Below, piece by piece: positions 1-7,615 of a stretch of 41,541 bases of DNA. Where the stretch lies: contig CAJUIL010000034.1 in assembly GCA_910586225.1 (NCBI GenBank), positions 1-41,541 of the forward strand. Reading direction: 5' to 3'. The DNA comes from an uncultured Eubacterium sp. (lineage in GTDB: Bacteria > Bacillota > Clostridia > Lachnospirales > Lachnospiraceae). Position 1 is the first letter of the stretch, and the number at the start of each line of letters is the position of its first letter. The translations under genes were made by a program, and so were the position numbers. The notes beneath the pieces were generated by a model that was not told where the DNA came from, did no database searches, and worked only from the letters and a program-made list of their open reading frames with translations.

Positions 1-52
1 GAGCAGCTGATTTGTAATCAGCAGGTTATCGGTTCGAGTCCGATCATCGGCT
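1..52 (+). tRNA. tRNA-Thr (UGU), 5' end cut by the window
   Basis: The anticodon stem GCTGA/TCAGC encloses loop TTTGTAA, giving anticodon TGT. A T-arm with TTCGAGT and the 3' acceptor half follow, ending at discriminator T52. The 5' acceptor and most of the D-arm lie upstream of the window. CCA is not encoded. First member of a five-tRNA run. Confidence 0.9.
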
Positions 53-75
53 TACACAATTTTATATTGTGAAAT

Positions 76-157
76 GGGCAGATTCCCGAGTGGCCAAAGG
101 GGACAGACTGTAAATCTGCTGCAAATTGCTTCGGTGGTTCGAATCCACCTCCATCCA
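76..157 (+). tRNA. tRNA-Tyr (GUA)
   Basis: A class II tRNA with a long variable arm, the D-arm CCCGAGTGGCCAAAGGG typical of tRNA-Tyr, anticodon loop CTGTAAA (GTA) and T-arm GGTGG-TTCGAAT-CCACC. The acceptor halves GGGCAGA (76-82) and TCCATCC (150-156) pair imperfectly: the fourth and fifth pairs are C-A and A-C and the third is G-U. The rest of the cloverleaf is regular, so the call is safe, but the acceptor stem is odd. Confidence 0.9.
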
Positions 158-170
158 TTCAATTTAATAT

Positions 171-244
171 CGCGGGGTGGAGCAGTCTGGAAGCTCGTCG
201 GGCTCATAACCCGAAGGTCATAGGTTCAAATCCTGTCCCCGCAA
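171..244 (+). tRNA. Initiator tRNA-fMet (CAU)
   Basis: Anticodon loop CTCATAA (CAT) sits on a stem ending in three G-C pairs (GGG/CCC), the initiator hallmark. The acceptor begins with an unpaired C1 opposite A72 (CGCGGGG / CCCCGCA), the second initiator identity element. This separates it from elongator tRNA-Met and tRNA-Ile2. Confidence 0.95.
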
Positions 245-248
245 TTAT

Positions 249-321
<73 letters not shown>

Positions 322-351
322 TTTCTATTCTCTAAATGAATAGAAATGTAT

Positions 352-424
352 GGGATACTAGCTCAGTTGGTAGAGCACTTGACTTTTAATCAAGTTGTCG
401 GGGGTTCGAATCCCCCGTGTCTCA
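352..424 (+). tRNA. tRNA-Lys (UUU)
   Basis: Acceptor GGGATAC pairs with GTGTCTC (with G-U pairs). D-arm GCTCAGTTGGTAGAGC, anticodon loop CTTTTAA (TTT) and T-arm GGGGG-TTCGAAT-CCCCC are regular. Last tRNA of the cluster; no gene is seen from 425 to the terminator at 572. Confidence 0.95.
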
Positions 425-571
425 TTAAACAGTATTTATCTGAACTTTAGAAGATTTTTGAATAACGTCATAAGAGTGGTTTTTGTCTATATAATTATAG
501 GCAATGGCCACTTTTTTATTGTATCCATATAAAAGGGTTTTTTGCTTGGAGATCGGATGTTTTGAAAGAAG

Positions 572-610
572 AAAAATGACTACCTCGATTTCATGTGAAC
601 ATCGGGGTAG
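572..610 (-). terminator. Rho-independent terminator of hicAB
   Basis: On the minus strand the stem CTACCCCGAT/ATCGAGGTAG (580-610) is followed by TCATTTTTC. It lies about 11 bases past the hicB stop. Its loop contains CACATGAAAT, nearly the same as the loop of the terminator at 1438-1467, which suggests a duplicated module. Confidence 0.75.
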
Positions 611-620
611 CCGGTAGGTA

Positions 621-998
621 CTAAGCCTGTATTTTGGAGAGAAGTGCTTCTTGTAATGTCTGGGAGAAGTTAATTCCCATAGAAATAGCACGGTCATTCA
701 GCCATGATGGTATGGTCAAAGTCTTTTTTACTGCTTTCGTGTCATGATACTGGTTAATGTCGCACGATACAAGGGAGGAAAATCCGTCAGCTGTGTGAAT
801 GGTAGAAATATCGGAGGGAGAAGCGATAGTATCTCCATGTTCTAACAATGATAAAAGATATCCAGTAAGAGCTTCTTGTGCCATTTCCATAGCTTCCGGA
901 ATAGTGGAACCATAGGTATTGCATCCTTTTAAATCAGGAAATTCCACCCAGTAGGATTCATCTTCCTTGTGGAAGATGGCAGGATATACAAATAACAT
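621..998 (-). CDS. hicB: HicB family antitoxin
   Basis: A 125-residue protein of the HicB antitoxin family, which neutralises the mRNA-degrading toxin HicA and represses the shared promoter. The N-terminal 60 residues form the HicB partial RNase-H-like fold (YPAIFHKEDESYWVEFPDL, then GCNTYGST and the helix EAMEMAQEAL). The C-terminal third (KKTLTIPSWLNDRA, NFSQTLQEAL) is a ribbon-helix-helix-type DNA-binding segment. The start at 998 has a strong AAAGGAGG upstream. It lies 35 bases downstream of hicA on the same strand, the usual toxin-first order. The terminator at 572-610 closes the operon. The function is by family; whether the pair is active is not shown. Confidence 0.88.
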   Translation of the reverse strand: MLFVYPAIFHKEDESYWVEFPDLKGCNTYGSTIPEAMEMAQEALTGYLLSLLEHGDTIASPSDISTIHTADGFSSLVSCDINQYHDTKAVKKTLTIPSWLNDRAISMGINFSQTLQEALLSKIQA

Positions 999-1033
999 AA
1001 AAAACCTCCTTTTTACATTTTTGAAAGGCAGAG

Positions 1034-1210
1034 CTATTTCAGCCCCACATCTTTCAAAATTTGATGTAGCAGACCGGTAGGAACATCTTTTCCATGCACG
1101 GGAACTGAAACGGTCATACCCTCTTTTCTGAAAATATGGTGGCTTCCGTTGATTCTGTCAAGTTGCCAGCCATTTTTCTTTAAGAGTTTAATAAGATCTC
1201 TGTCTTTCAT
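1034..1210 (-). CDS. hicA: HicA family mRNA interferase toxin
   Basis: A 58-residue protein of the HicA toxin family, a small double-stranded-RNA-binding-fold mRNA endonuclease. Reading the minus strand from ATG at 1210 gives MKDRDLIKLLKKNGWQL, then the diagnostic GSHHIFRK with the catalytic histidine region, VPVHGKDVPTGLLHQILKD and a stop at 1034. Length and motif order match the family (about 60 residues). GAGGAAG lies six to seven bases before the start. It sits directly upstream of hicB, as expected for a toxin-antitoxin operon. No broken codon is seen, so it could be active. Confidence 0.85.
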   Translation of the reverse strand: MKDRDLIKLLKKNGWQLDRINGSHHIFRKEGMTVSVPVHGKDVPTGLLHQILKDVGLK

Positions 1211-1213
1211 GCT

Positions 1214-1279
1214 TCACTTCCTCGTATAACTTCCTTCATACTGATTCCCATCGATACAGTTAATAGTTATATTTTCCAT
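1214..1279 (-). other. Possible 21-codon leader ORF before hicA
   Basis: ATG at 1279, preceded by AGGA about nine bases away, opens a 21-codon frame (MENITINC...SYTRK) that stops three bases before the hicA ATG and covers the hicA ribosome binding site. It matches no family I know and may be chance. Translation through it could affect hicA expression. Confidence 0.2.
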
Positions 1280-1437
1280 AATGGTTAATCCTATGTTATG
1301 ATATCAGATAGAGTCTGACGTTCGATGGAATTGCTTCGTCTCCTTTCAGCCGGCTTTGTACAAGACTGTTTACAAAAATAGCATAACACGTGCTGAACGT
1401 ATTGTCAAGAGAGGATTAAAAATATAATAATGCATTG

Positions 1438-1467
1438 AAAAACCCCGATGTCATGTGAAATCGGGGC
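1438..1467 (-). terminator. Terminator behind the hicB remnant
   Basis: On the minus strand CCCCGAT (loop TTCACATGAC) ATCGGGG is followed by five Ts. It is about 20 bases past the stop of the hicB remnant and resembles the terminator after the intact hicB. Confidence 0.75.
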
Positions 1468-1486
1468 AATCGTTTTAAGCGTGCTG

Positions 1487-1660
1487 TTATTGCTGATAGA
1501 TAGCGGTTAAGAAATCCTGAAGCACTTGGGAAAAGTTGATGTGATTATTTTCGGCAAACGTATTGAGCCAGGCAGGAATGGTAAGATTTTTTCTTACAGC
1601 CTTTTCACCATACTTTTCAGCATAGGTATTATGCGTATAGAAGTCAAGAAGTAATTTAAT
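1487..1660 (-). pseudogene. HicB C-terminal remnant
   Basis: The minus-strand frame is open for only 57 codons, from a TGA at 1661-1663 to the TAA at 1487. The second half (KNLTIPAWLNTFAE, HINFSQVLQDFLTA) parallels the C-terminus of the intact hicB (KTLTIPSWLNDRA, INFSQTLQEAL). The N-terminal RNase-H-like domain and any start codon with a ribosome site are missing. With its matching terminator it is best read as a decayed second copy. No partner toxin remnant was found next to it. Confidence 0.7.
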
Positions 1661-1716
1661 TCAAGAGAAAAAAGCTTCAGTATATAATGGTATTTTTGAT
1701 CCTAAAAATTAAATAG

Positions 1717-1772
1717 TTGACATTTCCGTATATATACTGTATATATAATTATATACAGTATATATACGGAAA
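1717..1772 (+). promoter_or_regulatory. Promoter embedded in a perfect 23-bp-arm palindrome
   Basis: TTGACA (1717-1722) and TATATA (1740-1745) are separated by 17 bases. From 1723 to 1772 the DNA is a palindrome with two perfect 23-base arms (TTTCCG at the left end, CGGAAA at the right end) around the centre TAAT. The arms contain ATACTGTAT / ATACAGTAT. The site covers the spacer, the -10 and the start region, so a dimeric repressor bound here would block transcription. The GntR-family protein at 3418-3798 is the natural candidate, by analogy with YtrA of Bacillus. Confidence 0.8.
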
Positions 1773-1811
1773 GCAAATAGAACGACCACCATTTAGAACG
1801 AAGGTGATGAC

Positions 1812-2669
1812 ATGGAAAAGATGATCCAATTTGAAAATGTATCGAAACAGCTGGGAGATTTTTCGTTAAAAAATATTTCGTTTGCATTACCAAAGGGCTA
1901 TATTATGGGCTTGATCGGAGCAAACGGTGCTGGAAAAACAAGCGTGTTGAATTTGATTCTTGGTTTATATCAGCCGGATGCTGGGGAAGTAAAATTATTT
2001 GGCTGTGATTATGCAAGTGAAGAACGCAACATCCGAGATCAAATAGGTTATGTGCTGGCAGATCATGATCTGTTTCCCGAAAATAAGAAGCTATTGGACA
2101 ATGCAGACTTATTAGGAAACTATTATCGCCATTATAACAAAAACGCGCTGATAGAATATTGCGGCGAGTTTTCGCTGGACGTGAATAAGAAGTGGAAAAA
2201 TCTCTCAAAGGGCGAAAGGCTGAAATTTCAGTTTGCGTTTGCATTGGCGCATCAGTCAAAGCTGCTAGTACTGGATGAACCGACAGCGAATTTTGATCCG
2301 CAATTTAAAGAACAGTTTTTGCATAGGGTAACAGACTTTATCCGGGACGGGGAACATAGTGTGATCTTAGTAACACATCAGTTGAAGGAGCTGGATAAAA
2401 TTGCTGATCATATCACTCTGCTGCATCAGGGCAGACTTTTATTTTCGGAAGAAAAGGAAAGCCTGATGGACAGGTACCGTCTCGTGCAGGGTGAGGCTTA
2501 TAAAGTAGAACTTTTAAACAAAGAACGGATTGTTTATAAAGAAGTTAGCGAGTACGCGGCTTGTGCGCTTATCAGGCACCGAAAAATAGATACGTATGAT
2601 CATGCTTTGACGGTTAGCGTACCTGCGATGGAGGATATCATGTATTATTTTATAAAAGCCAAGACATAA
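1812..2669 (+). CDS. ABC transporter ATP-binding protein (YtrB/BcrA-like)
   Basis: A 285-residue ATPase subunit of an ABC exporter, probably for peptide or lipid-II-targeting antibiotics. Walker A GANGAGKTS is at residues 36-44, the signature is LSKGE near 131 (usual form LSGGQ), Walker B is LLVLDEPTANFD near 150, and the H-loop is VTHQ. About 70 residues after the ATPase core form an accessory C-terminal domain, common in BcrA/YtrB proteins. ATG at 1812 follows AAGGTGATGAC. It is the first gene of a five-gene operon with a membrane protein (2715), a GntR regulator (3418), a second ATPase (3872) and a membrane protein (4527). The substrate is inferred from operon type only. Confidence 0.85.
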   Translation: MEKMIQFENVSKQLGDFSLKNISFALPKGYIMGLIGANGAGKTSVLNLILGLYQPDAGEVKLFGCDYASEERNIRDQIGYVLADHDLFPENKKLLDNADLLGNYYRHYNKNALIEYCGEFSLDVNKKWKNLSKGERLKFQFAFALAHQSKLLVLDEPTANFDPQFKEQFLHRVTDFIRDGEHSVILVTHQLKELDKIADHITLLHQGRLLFSEEKESLMDRYRLVQGEAYKVELLNKERIVYKEVSEYAACALIRHRKIDTYDHALTVSVPAMEDIMYYFIKAKT

Positions 2670-2714
2670 ACAACAATCAATAAAGAAAAAAGAAATAAGA
2701 AGGGGGAGATGGCC

Positions 2715-3434
2715 ATGTTGAAACTGGTATTGGGTGATTATCGCTGTAGATTTCTGTCGGGACTGAAGAAATATATACAAATGATTGTGACATTTGGCTG
2801 GCTGGTAATTTTTTATATGGTCATTTTACACACAGATGTTATCCTATATCTGACTGGGATGGTTCCGGTGATGATAGGGCTGCTTTTATCAAGAATGTTC
2901 CCAAACCATCTGGACAAATGGCTGTTTTTATGTCCGCTATCCGTCCAGGATAGAAAAAAATATTTGATGACAGCGTATTTGATTCGGGTTGGTATTCCTG
3001 GAATTTTATATGCTTCGGTCAGTGTGCCGCTGGCAGTTATTGGCTATATTTCTGGGACGGTATATGTGCAGATGAGCGCATTGGTAATATCTTATCTGTT
3101 GGGTGCAAATATGCATCATGCTTTTTTAAGTCTCAAAATTGTAAGGCGGCTGGGTGAAAAGGATGCACTGATTTCTTTTGTTTATGGAGTTTTAAGCTTA
3201 TTTTCTCTGATCATTGTGTGGATTGCGATGATTTTTGTTTCGACAATCGGTTCGCATGGACTGGAGCCGCATATGGATTTTGCTATTTTTAAAAATATGG
3301 TGCTTGTAGAAGTCGTGATCAATGTGGTTTTATGTGTCATATGCTATCGCCCAGTGATGCAGCATGGAATCCATTATGAAAGTTGCCAAATGCTATCAAG
3401 GGAAGGAACAAAGCAGCATGAAAATTGTGATTAG
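2715..3434 (+). CDS. ABC-associated integral membrane protein
   Basis: A 239-residue hydrophobic protein with about six transmembrane segments (for example WLVIFYMVIL, GMVPVMIGLLL, LVISYLLGANM, VEVVINVVLCVICY). It probably forms the permease for the ATPase encoded just upstream. The start at 2715 is preferred over 2709 because AGGGGGAG ends directly before 2709 and is six bases from 2715. The last 17 bases overlap the GntR gene, so the two are translationally coupled. No specific named family is recognised beyond the ABC-2-like context. Confidence 0.7.
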   Translation: MLKLVLGDYRCRFLSGLKKYIQMIVTFGWLVIFYMVILHTDVILYLTGMVPVMIGLLLSRMFPNHLDKWLFLCPLSVQDRKKYLMTAYLIRVGIPGILYASVSVPLAVIGYISGTVYVQMSALVISYLLGANMHHAFLSLKIVRRLGEKDALISFVYGVLSLFSLIIVWIAMIFVSTIGSHGLEPHMDFAIFKNMVLVEVVINVVLCVICYRPVMQHGIHYESCQMLSREGTKQHENCD

Positions 3435-3798
3435 TACAAACAGCAGCCTCGCAATTTATGAACAGATTGTAAATCAGCTAAAAAATGCAATTTTTCGTCA
3501 TGAGCTGAATGCGGGAGAAGCGCTGCCGTCGATCCGGATGCTTGCCAGCAGCCTTCAGGTCAGCGTAATTACAACAAAACGGGCATATGAGGAGTTAGAG
3601 AAGGAGCATCTGATCCGTTCGGTAGCTGGGAAAGGCTTTTATGTTTGCGACACGAATGTAGATTATTTGAAAGAAAAGCAATATATGATGTTGGAAAAGA
3701 AGCTGACAGAGATTTTGGATGAATGCAAAAAGGCAGGGATGAATAAGGATGAGATCCTGTCGATGACGAAAGAATTGCTGAATACGGACTTACAGTAA
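3418..3798 (+). CDS. GntR family transcriptional regulator (YtrA subfamily)
   Basis: A 126-residue repressor. The N-terminal winged helix (residues about 8-75) carries SLAIYEQIVNQLKNAI, the GntR landmark GEALPSIRMLASSLQVS and TTKRAYEELEKEHLI, then GKGFYV in the wing. The short C-terminal helical region fits the YtrA subfamily, which lacks a large ligand domain and controls ABC exporter operons in response to cell-wall-active agents. The start at 3418 follows AAGGGAAGGAA. A longer upstream frame exists but lies inside the permease gene. It sits third in the operon and most likely binds the palindrome at 1723-1772. Confidence 0.88.
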   Translation: MKIVISTNSSLAIYEQIVNQLKNAIFRHELNAGEALPSIRMLASSLQVSVITTKRAYEELEKEHLIRSVAGKGFYVCDTNVDYLKEKQYMMLEKKLTEILDECKKAGMNKDEILSMTKELLNTDLQ

Positions 3799-3871
3799 TA
3801 GATGAAATATCTGATTGCCGAAAATTGTGGAATAGAAGAAATAGATGATATAGAAGAAAAGGAGATAGAGA

Positions 3872-4510
3872 ATGAACATTGAATTTAAAAATGTTACATT
3901 CCGAAGAAAAAAATTTTGTCTGAAAAATTTGAGCTTTACGATCCGAGAAGGCTATATGACTGCATTAATTGGAAAAAACGGAGCTGGAAAGACGACGTTA
4001 TTTCACTTACTTTTAGAGAAGCAAGCGGGTTATGAGGGGCATATTTTCGTAGATGGTGTGGATTGGATGCAAGGTCGGACAGAAAGGCTGAATCGGATTG
4101 GGTTTGTTTCGGACGAACAGAAATTTTTTATGGATCGGACAGCATTCGAAAATGCAAAAATGCTGCAATGGCTGTATGATGAATTTTCATTGGAACAGTT
4201 TCAGGCGAATATGGATAGGATGCAGTTATCGGCCAACAAAAGACTGGAAAATATGTCCAGAGGGGAATATATCAAATACCAGCTTGCGTTTGGGATGGCA
4301 CATCAGGCGCAGCTTTATTTACTGGATGAAGCAACGGCTGGAATGGATTTGATATTTAAAAAAGAGTTTTTTCAGATTTTGCATGAGCTTCTGACAGATG
4401 AATGCTGTTCGGTGTTGTTGAGCACCCATATCCAGGAAGAAATAGAACAACATATGGATTATGTGATACAGCTCGAAGGAGGAAAGGTCATCTCGGAACG
4501 TGAAGTATGA
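3872..4510 (+). CDS. ABC transporter ATP-binding protein
   Basis: A 212-residue ATPase, second of the operon. Walker A GKNGAGKTT is at residues 34-42, a degenerate signature MSRGE near 127, and Walker B LYLLDEATAGMD near 147-158, where the usual DEP is DEA. LSTHIQEE supplies the H-loop. It is shorter than the 1812 product and ends just after the core, without an accessory domain. AAAGGAGA precedes the start. It probably pairs with the membrane protein at 4527, whose coding frame begins just after its stop. The two ATPases may work as a heterodimer or serve two permeases. Confidence 0.82.
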   Translation: MNIEFKNVTFRRKKFCLKNLSFTIREGYMTALIGKNGAGKTTLFHLLLEKQAGYEGHIFVDGVDWMQGRTERLNRIGFVSDEQKFFMDRTAFENAKMLQWLYDEFSLEQFQANMDRMQLSANKRLENMSRGEYIKYQLAFGMAHQAQLYLLDEATAGMDLIFKKEFFQILHELLTDECCSVLLSTHIQEEIEQHMDYVIQLEGGKVISEREV

Positions 4511-4526
4511 AGGGGAAAATGAATCT

Positions 4527-4979
4527 ATGCAAACATTGAATCAAATAAAACAGTTTGACAAAGAGTATCAGAATATTTATGAGGAGAAGTTTTTGAATGG
4601 AAGGGCAGGCGCGTGTATGATGTGCGGTATTGGTGTGTCGCTGATGCTGCTTCCGGTGGGATTGGGAGACTTTGTCTGGTGGATTCTGGTGTTGGGAGGT
4701 ACATTTTGCGCGGTCGGAGTGGAATTATATATGCTGAGGTGGCTGCACATCGGTAATAAGCTGAAATTTATGCCAGTTAACAGTGCGCAGATCCGAAAAA
4801 TCCGCTGCAGATATTTAAGACGGATCTGTCTGTGGCTGGCAGCTGCGGCTTTTACCATGCAGCAGTTGGCGTCTCTGCTGCATGGCAGCTTTGGCTGGAA
4901 ATCGTCAGCATTTGCTTTGGCATGGGGAGTGTGCGTATGGGTGTATAACTGGATTCTTATTTATATGATCTGCAGATAA
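4527..4979 (+). CDS. Small membrane protein of the ABC operon
   Basis: A 150-residue protein with about four hydrophobic segments (CMMCGIGVSLMLLPVGL, WWILVLGGTFCAVGVELY, ICLWLAAAAFTMQ, FALAWGVCVWVYNWILIYMI). ATG at 4527 is chosen because AAGGGG lies about ten bases upstream; an in-frame GTG at 4500 overlaps the preceding ATPase gene. By position it is a permease or accessory membrane subunit for the ATPase at 3872. Family not recognised. Confidence 0.65.
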   Translation: MQTLNQIKQFDKEYQNIYEEKFLNGRAGACMMCGIGVSLMLLPVGLGDFVWWILVLGGTFCAVGVELYMLRWLHIGNKLKFMPVNSAQIRKIRCRYLRRICLWLAAAAFTMQQLASLLHGSFGWKSSAFALAWGVCVWVYNWILIYMICR

Positions 4980-5004
4980 ATTAATTTATGGAAGGATGGG
5001 AATC

Positions 5005-5676
5005 ATGTATAAGATTATGGTGATCGAGGACGATATGGCGATGGCTGATGCGATAAAAAAGCAGATTGAAGCCTGGGGAAATACCGTGTATTGCGTGCAG
5101 GACTTTCAGAATGTGATTTCGGAATTTATAAAATTTGATCCGCATATGATTTTGGTGGATATTATGCTGCCATTTTATAATGGGTATTACTGGTGTACGG
5201 AAATCCGTAAAATATCTAATGTGCCGGTTATTTTTCTTTCGTCAGCGTCGGATAATATGAATATTGTTATGGCGATGAATATGGGCGGGGATGATTTTAT
5301 ACCAAAGCCCGTCGATCTGAATGTACTTACGGCTAAGCTGCAGGCCGCTTTGCGCAGAGCATATGATATGGGCGGGAAAATACCTGTGCTGGAACACCGG
5401 GGAGCGGTGCTGAATCTTAATGACGCTTCGCTGACGTATCAGGGTACACGGATAGAGCTGACGAAAAACGATTTTCGGATTTTACAGCTGCTTTTGGAAA
5501 ATAAGGGAAAGGTAGTCAGCCGGGATACTTTAATGACAAGGCTTTGGCAGATGGATTCTTATGTAGAGGAGAATACGCTGACAGTAAATGTTACAAGGCT
5601 TCGCAAAAAGCTTGAAAAAGCGGGATTAAAGGATTTTATCACAACAAAGGTTGGCAGCGGTTACATGATTGGCTGA
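5005..5676 (+). CDS. OmpR-family response regulator (BceR-like)
   Basis: A 223-residue regulator. The receiver has acidic D9-D10 (VIEDD), phosphoacceptor D52 (LVDIMLP) and KP (PKPVDLN). A winged-helix DNA-binding domain follows (RIELTKNDFRILQLLLENKG, VNVTRLRKKL, KVGSGYMIG). The start at 5005 follows GAAGGATGGG; an ATG at 4996 lies inside that site. It is adjacent to a short-loop histidine kinase (5722) and a BceAB-type transporter (6851-9597), the classic antimicrobial-peptide detoxification module. No terminator separates it from the upstream ABC operon (25 bases), so read-through is possible. Its likely targets are the repeats at 6736-6766. Confidence 0.9.
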   Translation: MYKIMVIEDDMAMADAIKKQIEAWGNTVYCVQDFQNVISEFIKFDPHMILVDIMLPFYNGYYWCTEIRKISNVPVIFLSSASDNMNIVMAMNMGGDDFIPKPVDLNVLTAKLQAALRRAYDMGGKIPVLEHRGAVLNLNDASLTYQGTRIELTKNDFRILQLLLENKGKVVSRDTLMTRLWQMDSYVEENTLTVNVTRLRKKLEKAGLKDFITTKVGSGYMIG

Positions 5677-5721
5677 CACGAACTGTTTGGCAGGCAGTAC
5701 GAAGGAGGAAAGGATAGAGAA

Positions 5722-6729
5722 ATGGAAAAAAGACGGTGGAAAAGTACCGGGGCTGCGTTTGTGTGGCAGCACCGCTATACAGCGTTTATGTTTGTCGTTT
5801 ATGCGCTTATTTACCTAAGTGTCTTTTCTTTATATGAATTGGAGACAGAAGCAGTCCTTTACAGTGCGGGGCTGTGCGTTTTGATAACGGTGCCTGTATG
5901 GATACTGCAATTTTATTTTTTTCGAAAAAGGTATTTGGATCGCCGCAGGATTGCGGATAAAATTCAAATATTAGATGAATGTCTGCCGCAACCAAAAACG
6001 CTGGCGGAAAAGGATTACGAGGAAATGATCCTTATGTTGAAAAACAAATACGATGAGCGTCTGACTGAATGGGAAAAACAGCAGCAGGAGTATTTAGATT
6101 ATTATACTACGTGGATGCATCAGATCAAGACGCCGATTTCTGTGATGCGTATGGCTCTGCAGACGGAGGATACGAAACAAAACCGTGAGCTACAGGCGGA
6201 ATTGTTTCGGATTGAACAATATGTGGAGATGGTGTTAAGCTATTTGCGGCTGGGGAGCGACAGTTCGGATTTTGTATTTCAGGAATATCCGCTGGACGAC
6301 CTGATACGGCAGGCGATCCATAAATATGCCGCTCAGTTTGTGCGCAGGCGTATCCGGCTGATTTATGAACCGGTGGGAGTTACGGTGCTGACGGATGAAA
6401 AGTGGCTATTGTTTATTATAGAACAGATTTTGTCCAATGCAGTAAAATATACACGGGAAGGGGAAGTGCGGATCACGGTGACCGGGGAAAAGGTGCTGCA
6501 GATTGCCGATACGGGGATCGGGATCGCGCCGGAGGATCTGCCGCGCATATTTGAGAAAGGATTTACCGGATATAACGGAAGGGCTGACAAAAAGGCTACC
6601 GGATTGGGCTTATATCTGTGCCGTATGGCAGCGGACAAGCTTTCGCATAGGTTGCGTGTAGAATCAGAGGTTGGAAAGGGAAGCGTATTTTTTATCGATT
6701 TACGTGAGGAACAGCTGGAACTGATATAG
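5722..6729 (+). CDS. Intramembrane-sensing histidine kinase (BceS-like)
   Basis: A 335-residue sensor kinase. Two transmembrane helices (about residues 20-38 and 45-67) are separated by only a few residues, so there is no extracellular sensor domain. This is the mark of BceS kinases, which sense through the partner ABC transporter. The phosphorylated histidine is H133 in WMHQIKTP. The N-box is QILSNAVKYT, G1 is IADTGIGI, and KKATGLGLYL is G2. Ribosome site GGAGGAAAGG. It forms a pair with the regulator at 5005. Confidence 0.9.
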   Translation: MEKRRWKSTGAAFVWQHRYTAFMFVVYALIYLSVFSLYELETEAVLYSAGLCVLITVPVWILQFYFFRKRYLDRRRIADKIQILDECLPQPKTLAEKDYEEMILMLKNKYDERLTEWEKQQQEYLDYYTTWMHQIKTPISVMRMALQTEDTKQNRELQAELFRIEQYVEMVLSYLRLGSDSSDFVFQEYPLDDLIRQAIHKYAAQFVRRRIRLIYEPVGVTVLTDEKWLLFIIEQILSNAVKYTREGEVRITVTGEKVLQIADTGIGIAPEDLPRIFEKGFTGYNGRADKKATGLGLYLCRMAADKLSHRLRVESEVGKGSVFFIDLREEQLELI

Positions 6730-6735
6730 TCTTAC

Positions 6736-6766
6736 AAAAATGTCATAAGAACCAGTAAAAATGTCA
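6736..6766 (+). promoter_or_regulatory. Direct repeat AAAAATGTCA, probable response-regulator site
   Basis: AAAAATGTCA occurs at 6736-6745 and 6757-6766, 21 bases apart (two helical turns), in the 121-base gap before the bceA-like gene. A third ATGTC follows at about 6776. Tandem half-sites on one face of the helix are typical for OmpR-family regulators, so the regulator at 5005 is the likely binder. No clear -10 is assigned. Confidence 0.45.
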
Positions 6767-6850
6767 CCGGATTCGATGTCGGGTTTTTCGTTGCCCTGTT
6801 ATCATAAGTATCACAAACACAAAGAAAATGATTTGCAGGAGGGCAAATGT

Positions 6851-7615
6851 ATGGCAATTTTAGAAGCGCAATGTTTGAAAAAAATATATACAACCCGATT
6901 TGGAGGAAACCAAGTACAGGCGTTGACAAACGTGTCTTTTTCCGTAGAGGAGGGAGAGTACGTGGCGATCATGGGAGAATCCGGTTCCGGAAAAACGACG
7001 CTATTGAATATTCTGGCAGCGCTGGATAAGCCTACGGGCGGGCAAGTGATGCTCGCTGGAAAAAATATGTCAGGCATTAAAGAAAAAGAAATGACGGCTT
7101 TTCGCCGGAATAACCTGGGGTTTGTATTTCAGGATTTTAATCTGTTGGATACGTTTTCTATTCAGGATAATATTTTTTTGCCGCTGGTGCTAAGCGGAAA
7201 TCCTTATTTAGTCATGCACGCACGGCTGATGCCGATTGCGGAAAAGTTGGGGATCAAAAATATCCTAAACAAATATCCTTATGAGGTATCCGGCGGGCAG
7301 AAGCAGCGTGCGGCGGTTGCACGTGCGCTTATTACAAAGCCGAAGCTGGTACTCGCTGATGAGCCGACGGGTGCGCTGGATTCTCGATCCGCCGATGGGC
7401 TGCTGCGGATTTTCGGGGAGATCAACGCGGATGGACAGACGATCTTGATGGTTACACATTCGGCCAAGGCTGCAAGCCATGCGGGGCGTGTATTGTTTAT
7501 TAAAGATGGTGAGGTATTCCATCAGATTTACCGCGGCAGCAGTACAAACGAACAGATGTATCAGAAAATTTCTGATACACTGACACTTTTAGCGACAGGT
7601 GGTGAGAAAAAATGA
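6851..7615 (+). CDS. Bce-type ABC transporter ATP-binding protein
   Basis: A 254-residue ATPase of the MacB/BceA type. Walker A GESGSGKTT is at residues 42-50, the Q-loop is FVFQDFNLLD, the signature is the canonical VSGGQKQR, Walker B is LVLADEPTGALD and the H-loop is MVTHS. The start at 6851 follows GGAGGGCAAATGT. Its TGA overlaps the permease ATG by four bases (ATGA), so the two are coupled. The complex would remove or disarm peptide antibiotics at the membrane and signal to the kinase at 5722. Confidence 0.92.
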   Translation: MAILEAQCLKKIYTTRFGGNQVQALTNVSFSVEEGEYVAIMGESGSGKTTLLNILAALDKPTGGQVMLAGKNMSGIKEKEMTAFRRNNLGFVFQDFNLLDTFSIQDNIFLPLVLSGNPYLVMHARLMPIAEKLGIKNILNKYPYEVSGGQKQRAAVARALITKPKLVLADEPTGALDSRSADGLLRIFGEINADGQTILMVTHSAKAASHAGRVLFIKDGEVFHQIYRGSSTNEQMYQKISDTLTLLATGGEKK

